A stretch of DNA of 64,000 bases, taken from contig OY282377.1 in the NCBI GenBank assembly GCA_958295785.1, forward strand, positions 3,068,385 through 3,132,384, in the 5' to 3' direction. Below are positions 54,231 to 63,254 of this stretch, piece after piece. This DNA comes from an uncultured Latescibacterota bacterium (GTDB lineage: Bacteria; Latescibacterota; UBA2968). Made by a program: the position numbers and the translations under genes. The notes below the pieces were generated by a model, which was not told the origin of the DNA, did not search any database, and saw only the letters and a list, made by a program, of their open reading frames with translations. Position 1 is the first letter of the stretch, and every line of letters begins with the position of its first letter.

Positions 54231-55694
54231 ATGAACGACACCCGCATCCTCGCGCTGATCGACGATTTGAGGGCGGCGTCCGCTGAGACTGCTTGTGTCG
54301 AGTTTAAGGAAAACAACTTTGCACCCGCAGTGATCGGCAAATACATCTCTGCCCTCGCCAATGCCGCTGCGCTGGCAGAGCGAAATTTTGCCTATTTGAT
54401 CTGGGGAGTACGCGACTGTGATCACGCTGTAACCGGCACGCATTTCGATCCCGATTCAATCAAACACCACAGCCAACCGCTGGAATTTTGGCTGGCGCAA
54501 CGGCTCAACCCAGATGTCGCCTTCACATTTCAGATTGTGGCGCATCCAAAGGGGAGGCTGGTTCTGCTTGAGATTCCCGCCGCAACCACGAGTCCGGTGG
54601 CGTTCGAGCGCACTGCGTATATCCGGATTGGTTCTGCAACGCCGCGCTTGTCCGATTATCCCGACCGTCAGAAAGCACTCTGGAATAAACTCCAGCCATA
54701 CCTCTGGGAAAGCGGCATTGCTGCACAGTTTCTCGGGGAAGATGAAGTGCTCGCCCGCATTGACTACGCGAGTTATTTCGACCTTACCGGACAACCTCTG
54801 CCGGCCAACCGACGAGGTATTTTTGAGCGGCTAAGCCAAGACCAAATTATCGCTCCGGATGTCGGGGGCCGCTGGAATATCACCAATTTGGGCGCGATTC
54901 TGTTTGCCAAATGCCTCGATGATTTCGATTTGAGGATCGCACGCAAGGCGGTGCGCTTTACGGCATATAACGGCACTGGACGCACGGATATGGTCACTCA
55001 CCGGCACGACGAGCCACGGGGTTATGCCGCTGGCTTTGCGGGGCTCGTCGACTATATCGACCGGCTGTTGCCGAGGAACGAACAAATTGGGAAGGCTTTC
55101 CGCACTGAGCACCCGCTGTTCCCGTCAATTGCCATTCGCGAACTTGTCGTCAACGCGCTCATTCACCAAGACATGACGATTACCGGTGCCGGGCCATCTA
55201 TCGAACTCTTTAGCAATCGGTTGGAAATCACCAATCCGGGCAAGCCTTTGATCAGCCCCGACCGGTTTATCGACTCTCCGCCGCGTTCTCGGAACGAAGC
55301 CCTCGCCGCTTTCATGCGGCGCATGAAGCTCTGCGAGGAACAGGGTACAGGTATCGACAAGGTCGTGGCGGCGGTGGAGCTCTATCAACTTCCACCACCG
55401 GATTTTCGCGTACAGGAAGCCGGGATAGAGGCGACCTGTGCGATTCTTTTCGCACCGCGTCGGTTTGCCGATATGACGGTCGAAGAACGTATCCGAGCCT
55501 GCTACCAACACGCTGTGCTGAAATTCTTGAATGGAGAATCCATGAAAAACAGCAGCCTGCGAGAGCGTTTTGGCATCGTTCCGCGCAATGCGGCACAAGT
55601 GTCGCAGGTGATCCGACGAGCACGTGACCGAAAACTTATCAAGGCCGAGGACCCCGCGCATCCGCAATCGGGCTATGTGCCGTTTTGGGCGTGA
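54231..55694 (+). CDS. AlbA_2 (Schlafen-type) DNA-binding / HATPase-like protein
   Basis: A 487-residue protein. The N-terminal AlbA_2 domain has CVEFKENNFAP...ISALANAAALAERNFAYLIWGV, the E-K-N and G-V motifs of Schlafen-like nucleic-acid-binding domains. The middle has a GHKL-like ATP-binding part (IRELVVNALIHQDM, FSNRLEITNPG, EEQGTGIDKV). A winged helix ends the protein. Such RecG-related proteins occur in defence islands and as regulators. The start at 54231 follows GGAGA. The module lies between direct repeats R1 and R2. Confidence 0.85.
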   Translation: MNDTRILALIDDLRAASAETACVEFKENNFAPAVIGKYISALANAAALAERNFAYLIWGVRDCDHAVTGTHFDPDSIKHHSQPLEFWLAQRLNPDVAFTFQIVAHPKGRLVLLEIPAATTSPVAFERTAYIRIGSATPRLSDYPDRQKALWNKLQPYLWESGIAAQFLGEDEVLARIDYASYFDLTGQPLPANRRGIFERLSQDQIIAPDVGGRWNITNLGAILFAKCLDDFDLRIARKAVRFTAYNGTGRTDMVTHRHDEPRGYAAGFAGLVDYIDRLLPRNEQIGKAFRTEHPLFPSIAIRELVVNALIHQDMTITGAGPSIELFSNRLEITNPGKPLISPDRFIDSPPRSRNEALAAFMRRMKLCEEQGTGIDKVVAAVELYQLPPPDFRVQEAGIEATCAILFAPRRFADMTVEERIRACYQHAVLKFLNGESMKNSSLRERFGIVPRNAAQVSQVIRRARDRKLIKAEDPAHPQSGYVPFWA

Positions 55695-55865
55695 GGGCAG
55701 ATTTTTTGATTGGGTTTTGATTTTCGGCGAAAATTGAACGTACTACTTCTAATAATCTATCTAAATATCAAGAGGTTATGCAAGTATTCACTTTTTGATT
55801 GGGTTTTGATTTTCGGAATGATCAAGACGCCCATAGTGCCGACCTCCAGCCCGGATAAAATCCAC
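55695..55865 (+). repeat. Module-flanking direct repeat R2
   Basis: Differs from R1 at only a few bases and includes the same degenerate pcrA-end copy (about 55823-55865). It starts at the stop codon of the AlbA_2 gene and ends 78 bases before the next start. Confidence 0.92.
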
Positions 55866-55943
55866 GCATACAACTCGCACTATGGGTTAAGTCGTTTTGA
55901 ACTGATCCGCGAACGAAGCGGCCTCGGATCAGAGGGCCAACCG

Positions 55944-57755
55944 ATGAGACTCCTTCACTACCTCGAGATCGAAAACTTCAAGCGTTTCGGCGACAAGCAG
56001 CGCATTGAGTTGGATCATCCCGCAGTCCTCATCGGTCCGAACAACTGCGGCAAAACCACCGCAATCCAAGCGATCTCGCTCTGGTCACAGGCGGTCAAAA
56101 CGTGGTTTGCCAGCAAGGGCCAGGCCCCCCCAAAACAGCGGCCATCCACTTCGCTCAATCGCCTCAACATCGTCTCAGTTCCAGTGGGACGCACCCGCGA
56201 TTTTTGGCATAATATGGCCGTGCGTACCGGCAACCAAAATATCGCGCTGCGGATCACGCTCGGGGTTTTGCACCGGAACGACATCGCGCCGGTCACGATG
56301 TGCTTTCGCAACCAAGGCGACGATTTGGTGTATTGCACACCGGACCCAGAGACCCTTGCACGGCCCGAAATCATCGCGGCAGCGGCGCGGTTCAACGTTG
56401 AGTTGCTCTATCCCATGTCCGGACTCGAAACCGAAGAACCCATCCTACAGCGCGGACGCATTGACGTGCTCATGGGACAGGGACAGACCGCGCAGGTGCT
56501 GCGCAACCTGTGTTTGATCGTATGCGAGAACGCGCCCGCGGATTGGCAACGGATCACCGAGTTGATAAAACGCCTCTTTGCGGTCAAACTCGGTGACCCC
56601 AAGGAAAACGCACGCGGCAGCATTGACCTCCACTACCGACAAGCCGATGTGCGCGAGCCATTGGACATCGCGCTCGCCGGACGCGGGTTACAGCAAATGT
56701 TGCTGATTTTTGCCTACCTGTATTCGCATCGCGGCAGCGTACTCCTCATTGACGAGCCCGACGCCCACCTGGAGATCCTGCGGCAACAACAGGTGTATGT
56801 GTTGCTGCGCGAAATCGCCACGCAAAACGAGTCGCAGGTCGTCATGGTCACGCACTCGGAGGTGATCCTCGAGGAAGCATTGGAGAGCAACCTCACACTG
56901 TTATTGGAAGGAAAGGCCGACAACCTCGCCGCAAAAAGATCGGACATTCGCAACGCCCTCAAGTACTATGGGGCCGACCACTACCTCCGCGCACGGCAAC
57001 GGGGCTATGTGCTCTATGTGGAGGGCCGCACCGATCTCGATATCCTGCGCGCGCTGGCAAGACAGCTGGGGCACGCGGTGGAAAATGCTTGGGACGAGCG
57101 GATTAACGCATTTTATGTGCGAGATAACTTCCCGGGTGTAACTCTCGACTCGGAACTCGAGCGCGTTGCAGGAGGCTTTGGCACGTCGCCGAAGCAACAT
57201 TTCTTTGCATTGCGTGCTATGGTGCCCAAACTCAGAGGACTGGCTATCCTCGACAACGATGCCGGGCAACGGCAAGACTCGGCAGAAGGCGGGCTACAGA
57301 TCGCCTACTGGAGCCGTTACGAGAGCGAAAACTACTTCGTCACGCCCGCGGTCCTAAAAGCTTATGCGATCCATGCTTACCGCGACTTGCCCCTCTTCAA
57401 CCAGTTCCAGAGCGAAATTGATGAAGTCCTCGACGGGCTGATTTTGCAGCGCGTCTTCGCCGGTCACACTGCGGATTTCGCCACCTATCAGGGACTCGTT
57501 GCCGACGCGGCCCGCCTCGTGTGGGAAGCCCGCACCGAGCGGCAAAAGCTCGGCGATTTCGCCGAGGAGTTTTTTCGCCGCCTTGGCCACCGGCTAGGCC
57601 ACCCGATGCTGCTACGCAAGTCAGAGTTGCATCGCCTTGTAAATTTTGTCGATCCGCAGGACATACCCGAAGAAGTCGCACAGAAGCTCGATTTGATCGC
57701 GTCCCTCTTCGCCTCAGTGCGACCGAGTGAGGAAACGCGGCGTGATACCAACTGA
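55944..57755 (+). CDS. OLD-family-like ATPase with TOPRIM nuclease domain
   Basis: This 603-residue protein has an SMC/ABC-type ATPase (Walker A IGPNNCGKTTAI near residue 30; AGRGLQQMLLIFAYLY signature; Walker B SVLLIDEPDAHLE; VVMVTHSEVILEEAL). A TOPRIM-like nuclease follows (Glu in YVEGRTDLDILRAL; DNDAGQ). It resembles overcoming-lysogenization-defect nucleases and the GajA subunit of Gabija. The start at 55944 follows AGAGGG and begins the domain at its normal place, MRLLHYLEIENFKRFG. It forms the third module, between R2 and R3. A matching UvrD-like GajB is not encoded next to it; the nearest helicase is housekeeping pcrA 3.4 kb upstream. Confidence 0.85.
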   Translation: MRLLHYLEIENFKRFGDKQRIELDHPAVLIGPNNCGKTTAIQAISLWSQAVKTWFASKGQAPPKQRPSTSLNRLNIVSVPVGRTRDFWHNMAVRTGNQNIALRITLGVLHRNDIAPVTMCFRNQGDDLVYCTPDPETLARPEIIAAAARFNVELLYPMSGLETEEPILQRGRIDVLMGQGQTAQVLRNLCLIVCENAPADWQRITELIKRLFAVKLGDPKENARGSIDLHYRQADVREPLDIALAGRGLQQMLLIFAYLYSHRGSVLLIDEPDAHLEILRQQQVYVLLREIATQNESQVVMVTHSEVILEEALESNLTLLLEGKADNLAAKRSDIRNALKYYGADHYLRARQRGYVLYVEGRTDLDILRALARQLGHAVENAWDERINAFYVRDNFPGVTLDSELERVAGGFGTSPKQHFFALRAMVPKLRGLAILDNDAGQRQDSAEGGLQIAYWSRYESENYFVTPAVLKAYAIHAYRDLPLFNQFQSEIDEVLDGLILQRVFAGHTADFATYQGLVADAARLVWEARTERQKLGDFAEEFFRRLGHRLGHPMLLRKSELHRLVNFVDPQDIPEEVAQKLDLIASLFASVRPSEETRRDTN

Positions 57756-57769
57756 TCACCGATCCCAAT

Positions 57770-57795
57770 GGGCCGGCACGGGACACCGCCCCTAC
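57770..57795. repeat. Palindromic REP-like repeat, copy 6
   Basis: GGGCCGGCACGGGAC followed by ACCGCCCCTAC, between the nuclease gene and direct repeat R3. Confidence 0.65.
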
Positions 57796-57811
57796 ATCTC
57801 GCCATTTGGCG

Positions 57812-57940
57812 TGCGGGCGGATTTTTTGATTGGGTTTTGATTTTCGGCGAAAATTGAACGTACTATTTCTAAGAATTTATCTAAATATCAAGAGGTTATG
57901 CAAGTATTCACTTTTTGATTGGGTTTTGATTTTCGGAGCG
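57812..57940 (+). repeat. Module-flanking direct repeat R3
   Basis: Shares about 125 bases with R1 and R2, with four or five changes, but lacks their last 45 bases (the pcrA-end copy). It lies 26 bases before gatC and closes the accessory region. Confidence 0.9.
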
Positions 57941-57965
57941 ATCCACTGACCACCGAGCCACCACT

Positions 57966-58253
57966 ATGCCTGTCACAAAAAATGATGTACAAAAAGTCGC
58001 GCAACTCGCGCGGTTGGCGTTTACGCCCGAAGAAGAGGCCCAACTCATCGGCGATTTGAACCGCATGCTCGAATACGTTGCGGCACTCGATCAACTCGAT
58101 ACGACGGGGGTTCCGCCAACCGCGCACGTCCTCCCGCTCGACAATGCGTTTCGGGACGATGTAACGCGCCCCTCGCTGAAACAGGCGGACGCGCTGGGCA
58201 ATGCCCCGCTTTCTGGGCAGGGCCATTTCCGCGTCCCCAAAGTGATCGAGTAA
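57966..58253 (+). CDS. gatC: Aspartyl/glutamyl-tRNA amidotransferase subunit C
   Basis: A 95-residue GatC. VQKVAQLARLAFTPEE at the start and RDDVTRPSL...FRVPKVIE at the end are typical. With GatA and GatB it amidates Glu-tRNA(Gln) or Asp-tRNA(Asn); those genes are not in the window. No clear ribosome site precedes the ATG, and repeat R3 ends 26 bases upstream. Its native promoter region has therefore probably been displaced by the accessory modules. Confidence 0.93.
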   Translation: MPVTKNDVQKVAQLARLAFTPEEEAQLIGDLNRMLEYVAALDQLDTTGVPPTAHVLPLDNAFRDDVTRPSLKQADALGNAPLSGQGHFRVPKVIE

Positions 58254-58357
58254 TGGGTCGGCGGCGGATGAACTTCCCGCCGATTTTCTTCTGAGAAGCT
58301 GTTTTAGCAACGGAGCGGGGAGATGTTCTGCCACCTTTCGCGCTACGGAGGCGCGTT

Positions 58358-60136
58358 GTGAAAAAAGAAAATCGCACACCAAAATACATCGTGGTCGCCG
58401 GAGGCGTGATCAGCGGGGTGGGAAAAGGGCTCGCCACAGCATCTATCGGCAAAATTTTGCAGTATTACGGGTACAAAACGACGGCGATCAAAATCGACCC
58501 CTACTTGAATTACGACGCCGGAACGCTTAGGCCAACCGAACACGGCGAGGTGTGGGTGACAGACGACGGGGGCGAAATCGACCTCGACTTGGGCAACTAC
58601 GAGCGGTTTCTCGGATTGGATTTGCCCCGCACGAACAACCTCACCACCGGGCAAATTTACCACACGGTGATCGAGCGCGAGCGCAGGGGCGAATACCTCG
58701 GGCAGACCGTGCAACCGATTCCGCATATAACCGACGAGATCAAAGACCGGGTTCAGCGCGCGGCGCAGGGGTTTGATATCGCGCTCGTGGAAATCGGCGG
58801 CACCATTGGCGACTACGAAAACATGCCCTTTCTCTTTGCGATCAAGGGGCTAGAGCGAGAAATTGGCGAGGCCAATATCACGTATGTGCTCGTCAGCTAT
58901 TTGCCCGTGCCCGGCCACATCAACGAAATGAAAACCAAGCCCACGCAACACGCGGTCAAATTGCTCAGCGAGCACGGCATGGTGCCCGACTTCATCATCT
59001 GCCGCGCCACGCACCCCATCGACGAGGTGCGAAAACGCAAAATTGAGATCTCGGCCAATATCTCGGCAGATCGCATTATCTCCGCGCCCGATGTCGATGT
59101 GGTCTATCAGGTTCCGATCCATTTTGAAAGCGAGCAGGTGGGCATTAAAATGCTATCACACTTGGGAATTGAATCAAAAAAAGAACCCGATTGGACGCGG
59201 TGGAACGGCCTCGTCAGCCGCATTCGCGAGCCTTCGCAGACGGTCAAAATCGCGATGGTCGGGAAATACGTGGAGATCGGCGATTACGAATTTACCGATT
59301 CGTACATTTCCGTGAACCAATCCCTCGAACACGCAGGCGCCAATTTGGACACGCGCGTGGAGATTTCATGGATCGATTCGGCCAGCTTTGAAACCGGTGG
59401 CAGCGAGGATGTGCTGAGGTGTTTCGACGGTTTGATCGTGCCGGGGGCCTTTGGCGAAGGCGGCGCCGAAGGGGTGATTGAGGCGATTCGCTACGCGCGC
59501 GAAAATGGGGTGCCGTTCTTGGGGCTGTGCTACGGTCTCCAGATGGCCGTTGTCGAATACGCGCGCCATGTGATCGGCTTGAAAGACGCCAATTCAGCCG
59601 AAAATGATCCGGATACGCCCCATGCGGTGATCGACATTCAGATGGGGCAGCGGGAATTTATGGAAGAAAACCAGTTTGGCGGCACCATGCGGTTGGGCGG
59701 GTATGTGGCCGCGCTGCGCCGCGAGAGTGTCGTGCTCGACCTGTACGACCGCACGGGGCGATTGGAAGAAGACGCCTGGCGCATTGAACAATTAAAAAAG
59801 AACCCGGCAGAGGCGTTTCGTCTGGGGGTCATTTTGGACAGCGAGCGCGGCGTAATCGAACGCCATCGCCATCGCTATGAGGTGTCGCCCAAGTTCGTCG
59901 ATCTCTTCGACGAGTACGGCCTGATTTTTTCGGGGTATCACCGCCGAGAGGATGGCACCAAGCTCATGGAATTTATCGAGTTGCCAGACCATCCCTTTTT
60001 TATCGCCACGCAAGCCCATCCCGAATTTAAGTCCCGCCTCGAACAACCCGCCCCGTTGTTTTACGGGTTTGTCGAAGCCGTTGTCGCGCATGCAAAGGCA
60101 CGCATTGAAAAGTCGGTTTCCAAACAAAACGCTTGA
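58358..60136 (+). CDS. pyrG: CTP synthase
   Basis: This 592-residue enzyme converts UTP to CTP with glutamine. The N-terminal synthase part has AGGVISGVGKGLATASIG, KIDPYLNYDAGTLRPTEHGEV and VEIGGTIGDYE. The C-terminal amidotransferase shows the nucleophile in FLGLCYGLQMAVVEYAR and the His-Glu pair in ATQAHPEFKSR. It starts at GTG with GGAGG 7 bases upstream. The stretch after residue 430 is a little longer than in E. coli. It overlaps the proposed lptC start. Confidence 0.97.
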   Translation: MKKENRTPKYIVVAGGVISGVGKGLATASIGKILQYYGYKTTAIKIDPYLNYDAGTLRPTEHGEVWVTDDGGEIDLDLGNYERFLGLDLPRTNNLTTGQIYHTVIERERRGEYLGQTVQPIPHITDEIKDRVQRAAQGFDIALVEIGGTIGDYENMPFLFAIKGLEREIGEANITYVLVSYLPVPGHINEMKTKPTQHAVKLLSEHGMVPDFIICRATHPIDEVRKRKIEISANISADRIISAPDVDVVYQVPIHFESEQVGIKMLSHLGIESKKEPDWTRWNGLVSRIREPSQTVKIAMVGKYVEIGDYEFTDSYISVNQSLEHAGANLDTRVEISWIDSASFETGGSEDVLRCFDGLIVPGAFGEGGAEGVIEAIRYARENGVPFLGLCYGLQMAVVEYARHVIGLKDANSAENDPDTPHAVIDIQMGQREFMEENQFGGTMRLGGYVAALRRESVVLDLYDRTGRLEEDAWRIEQLKKNPAEAFRLGVILDSERGVIERHRHRYEVSPKFVDLFDEYGLIFSGYHRREDGTKLMEFIELPDHPFFIATQAHPEFKSRLEQPAPLFYGFVEAVVAHAKARIEKSVSKQNA

Positions 60137-60641
60137 GGTGCTCTTGTGCGCCCTGTGCGCCTGCGCCCCTGTCGATCCAGAGCAGCAGGTAGCAGACGCA
60201 ACGCCGGCCAAGCGGGAAATGTGGGGCTGGGCCACGCAAGTGACAGAGCGCGGCAAACCCAAAGCGCGGGTGCGGGCGGGCCATTTTCAGCAGGCGACGG
60301 AAAGTGACCCCGCGCGGTTTTCCGACGGCGTGCAGGTCGCGTTTTTCGATTCCCGCGGCGATACGGTTTCCATCCTGCGGGCAGACCGGGGCGAGATCAA
60401 CGCATCGGGCGACGACATGAAAGTCTTTGGGTCTGTCGTGGTGATGGCGCGAGACAGCACGCAGTTGCAAACCGATTCCCTGCGCTGGCAGCGCGATGAA
60501 GACCGCATCACCGGCGATGGGCATGTGACCATTTCCCGGCCCGATGGCACAGAGACCGGGGTCGGTTTTAATGCCGCGTCCGATTTGAAACAGTGGACCC
60601 TCAACTTTGTGCAGACGCAGATCAGGAAAAAAAACCCGTGA
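60090..60641 (+). CDS. lptC: LPS export periplasmic protein LptC-like
   Basis: About 183 residues. A short basic/hydrophobic lead (LKSRFPNKTLEVLLCALCAC) could be a lipoprotein signal. It is followed by one LptC/OstA-type beta-jellyroll: ARFSDGVQVAFFDSRGDTVSILRADRGEI, FGSVVVMARDSTQLQTDSLRWQRDEDRITGDGHVTI. LptC hands lipopolysaccharide from LptBFG to LptA. The start is uncertain: the ATG at 60090 lies inside pyrG, and the GTG at 60138 would leave a very short signal. The next gene overlaps by 4 bases (GTGA), and lptB follows, which supports the name. Confidence 0.75.
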   Translation: MQRHALKSRFPNKTLEVLLCALCACAPVDPEQQVADATPAKREMWGWATQVTERGKPKARVRAGHFQQATESDPARFSDGVQVAFFDSRGDTVSILRADRGEINASGDDMKVFGSVVVMARDSTQLQTDSLRWQRDEDRITGDGHVTISRPDGTETGVGFNAASDLKQWTLNFVQTQIRKKNP

Positions 60642-61960
60642 AAAATATTGGACATCATCTTTTTGCGCGAGCAGAACTCCGGGGCTTTCTCGGAGTTCTG
60701 TTTGTATTGGCCTGCACAAACGCGCAAGCCGATCAGACGCTCAGTGCAGACTGGGTGGAAACATTGCTTTTGGACGATCAGACGCAGCGCAATTACCGCG
60801 GGCAGATTGCATATCGAGACAGTTTGCGCGGCTTGGTCGTCAAAGCCGATTCCGCGCATGTGCGCGTGGAAGACGCCATTTATCATTTTCTTTTTCGCGT
60901 GAGTTACAAAGACACGGCGCGAGAAATTCGCGCAGATACGCTCATCTATGAAGACCGCGCCGGGCGTGCCACGTTCCGAGGGCGCGTTTTTTTTCGCGAT
61001 AGCCAGCGCGAACTCGGCGCGCACAGGGTGCGGTTTTTGCGCGAGGAGGAAATCCTCATTGCCGAGGGCGATGTCGCGCTCCAATTGCCCGAAGATCGGC
61101 GGTTGACCGCATCCACATTGCGCTATGAGTTGACGCGCGAGCGGGGCAATTTGCACGGTCAGACGCAGGTGCGGGTAATAGGCGACAAGGGCGATACCCT
61201 CGAAGCGCGGGCGGATTCCATTGCCTTTGCCAAGCGCGGGGAGGCTCTCTTTTTTTATCGCAACCTCATCTTGCGCCAGGGCGATATGCGCGGAGCGGCC
61301 ACGTGGGGCGCGTACGCGGATTCCGCCATGGCCCTATCTGGAAATCCCGCGATGACATGGGCAGGTGCCGAGCAGCGCGATTCCATTTTTGCACGAGGGG
61401 CAGAGATGCGTCTGGATCTGTCCGGTCAGGCTATCGGCGCGTTGGCTTTGTTCGATAGCACGCGCATCCATGCGTTTGCCGATAGCACATCGCGGTCGCA
61501 AAAGATCCGCGCTGATTCCGCTCGGATCGTCTTTCATGACGATGCGCCGCAGCGCGTTCACGCCTGGGGCAATGTGCGCCTCGACCTGCGCGCACAAGAG
61601 CGGGCCGCGCTGTCTGGCAGCGATCTCAGATTGGCCTATCGGGATGGGAAAGCGGACAGCCTGATTTTGTCCGGGGGGTGTAGCGGTTTTTATGTCGCCC
61701 GAGACAGCTTGTCCAAAAGCCGCTTGGGGGGCAAGCGGTGTTTGCTGTGGTTTGCCGAAGGCGCGTTGTCTCGGATGGCCCTTTTCGGCGAAGCCCATTG
61801 CACGCGCATCGCGCAAGACAGCGACCGCGTGACGGTTTCCGGCGATGATCTCCTCTTGCGCTTTGAGGCTGGTCGCCTGTCCTCTGTTCGCGCTGACGGG
61901 GCCGTGCGCGGGCACTATATTCGCGTTCCCGAAGAATCGAAACCGGAGGCTGTGCCGTGA
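60638..61960 (+). CDS. OstA/LptA-like periplasmic LPS transport protein
   Basis: A 440-residue protein starting at GTG in a GTGA overlap with lptC. It has a signal peptide (about 1-32, ending TNAQA). The OstA-like repeats that follow alternate DSLRGLVVKADSAHV, TAREIRADTLIYEDRAGRATFRG and RRLTASTLRYELTRERGNLHG, as in LptA or the N-domain of LptD. It is more than twice the size of E. coli LptA, which fits the larger OstA-like proteins of FCB-type bacteria. It would bridge the periplasm for lipopolysaccharide. lptB overlaps it by 4 bases. Confidence 0.85.
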   Translation: MKNIGHHLFARAELRGFLGVLFVLACTNAQADQTLSADWVETLLLDDQTQRNYRGQIAYRDSLRGLVVKADSAHVRVEDAIYHFLFRVSYKDTAREIRADTLIYEDRAGRATFRGRVFFRDSQRELGAHRVRFLREEEILIAEGDVALQLPEDRRLTASTLRYELTRERGNLHGQTQVRVIGDKGDTLEARADSIAFAKRGEALFFYRNLILRQGDMRGAATWGAYADSAMALSGNPAMTWAGAEQRDSIFARGAEMRLDLSGQAIGALALFDSTRIHAFADSTSRSQKIRADSARIVFHDDAPQRVHAWGNVRLDLRAQERAALSGSDLRLAYRDGKADSLILSGGCSGFYVARDSLSKSRLGGKRCLLWFAEGALSRMALFGEAHCTRIAQDSDRVTVSGDDLLLRFEAGRLSSVRADGAVRGHYIRVPEESKPEAVP

Positions 61961-62679
61961 ACTTGAGGGCCGAGGGTCTGGTCAAAAAGTACGCGCGTCG
62001 CGTCGTTGTGAATCGGGTCAGCTTGATCGTCAATCCCGGTGAGATCGTCGGCCTTTTGGGGCCCAATGGCGCGGGAAAGACCACTTGTTTTTACCTCATT
62101 GTCGGCGCGATTTCCGCCAATGCCGGGTACATTTTTTTGGGTGATCGCGACATCACCGCGTTGCCTATGTATCGCCGTGCGCGCTTGGGCATTGGATATT
62201 TGGCCCAGGAAACCACGGTTTTTAGAAAAATGACGGTGTTGGACAATGTCCTGTCCGTTCTCGAATACGAAAAAATGAACAAGGCGCAACGGTTGGATCG
62301 CGCCCGCTGTGCCTTGGAAGACTTGGGCGTTGGGCACTTGTCGCATCAGCGCGCAGACAGTTTGTCCGGCGGCGAGACGCGCCGATTGGAAATTGCGCGG
62401 GCACTGGCGCGAGAGCCGCTCTTTATGTTGCTGGACGAACCCTTTGCCGGCATCGATCCGCGCGCGGTCGAAGATATTCAACACATCATCGCCGAGTTGC
62501 AACGCCGACACATCGGGGTGTTGATTACCGATCACAATGTGCGCGAGACCCTGGCCATTACGGATCGATCCTATCTGCTCTCGGAGGGCGAGATTCTCTT
62601 GTCGGGAACGCCTCAAACATTGGCAACGAGCGCGGAAGCGCGGCGAATTTATCTGGGTGACCGGTTTCGGCTCGATTGA
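61957..62679 (+). CDS. lptB: LPS export ABC transporter ATPase LptB
   Basis: This 240-residue ATPase drives lipopolysaccharide export. Walker A GPNGAGKTT, the Q loop YLAQETTVFRKMTV, signature LSGGETRRLE, Walker B MLLDEPFAGIDP and the H-loop ITDHNVRETL are all present and LptB-specific in wording. It starts at GTG in a GTGA overlap with the OstA-like gene. LptF and LptG are not in the window. Confidence 0.96.
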   Translation: MNLRAEGLVKKYARRVVVNRVSLIVNPGEIVGLLGPNGAGKTTCFYLIVGAISANAGYIFLGDRDITALPMYRRARLGIGYLAQETTVFRKMTVLDNVLSVLEYEKMNKAQRLDRARCALEDLGVGHLSHQRADSLSGGETRRLEIARALAREPLFMLLDEPFAGIDPRAVEDIQHIIAELQRRHIGVLITDHNVRETLAITDRSYLLSEGEILLSGTPQTLATSAEARRIYLGDRFRLD

Positions 62680-62954
62680 ATCTCCAAGGGGATGAATCGG
62701 GAAAAGGGGTTTACAACGCCCTCTGTTATTTGTTATTATTTCCTGCGAACGCCGAACAGGAAACGCGAAAGGTCAGAATCCCCGCTACAACTCGGCAGGC
62801 GGTATTCCCAATTTTGGCGGCAGTCGCGCCGATCAGGTCTGTTGTGGCGGCGGAAAGCGACGAGAATCGAAGGATCTGTTGAATCTATCGCATCCGAAAT
62901 CAAGCGTCAGCCTCGAGAGAGCGATGCGTGACGCATAATCTGGAGGAACGAAAT

Positions 62955-63254
62955 ATGTCTGAAATCACGATTTACGCCGCCAAACAACTCAGTGGCTATA
63001 CCTGCGCGCTCGAACCGAGAAGCAAAGCAACGATAGTGGATCAACTGCCCAAAGAGCCGGTTCCAGCCTCGAGCGTGTTTATCTCTTATGGCATCAGCTC
63101 AGATATTGAATTTCAGTATGAGTCAATGTGGAAACATATTGCAGAACTCTTAACGGGCCTTCCGGCAGAAAAGTTGCAGGAACTCGGCAAGGTCGTATTT
63201 GTAGATCCTAGGACAAAGAAACTTCTCTTTGAGCCTTTGGCACAATATGTCTAA
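62955..63254 (+). CDS. Uncharacterised 99-residue protein, partner of nuclease-like gene
   Basis: No family is recognised. GGAGG lies 8 bases before the ATG at 62955. The protein is soluble, with alternating strands and a helix (ATIVDQLPKEPVPASSVFISYGISSDIEFQYESMWKHIAELLTGL). It overlaps the following PD-(D/E)XK gene by 8 bases, so the two are made together. By context it may control or target that nuclease. Confidence 0.6.
   Translation: MSEITIYAAKQLSGYTCALEPRSKATIVDQLPKEPVPASSVFISYGISSDIEFQYESMWKHIAELLTGLPAEKLQELGKVVFVDPRTKKLLFEPLAQYV

Noticed and set aside
50378-57755. Complete Gabija system (GajA plus helicase)
   Set aside because: The helicase has the full PcrA length and tail and follows mltG as a housekeeping gene. 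Two other modules separate it from the OLD-like gene.
54015-57940. CRISPR array suggested by regularly recurring TTTTTGATTGGG... repeats
   Set aside because: Only six sub-repeats in three pairs, with the same DNA between them each time and whole genes between pairs. There are no variable spacers and no cas genes.
62692-62931. Frame of 79 residues between lptB and the small accessory gene
   Set aside because: Arg/Ser-rich composition, weak start, no resemblance to anything, and an alternative frame of similar length overlaps it. It could be decayed DNA but is not supported as a gene.
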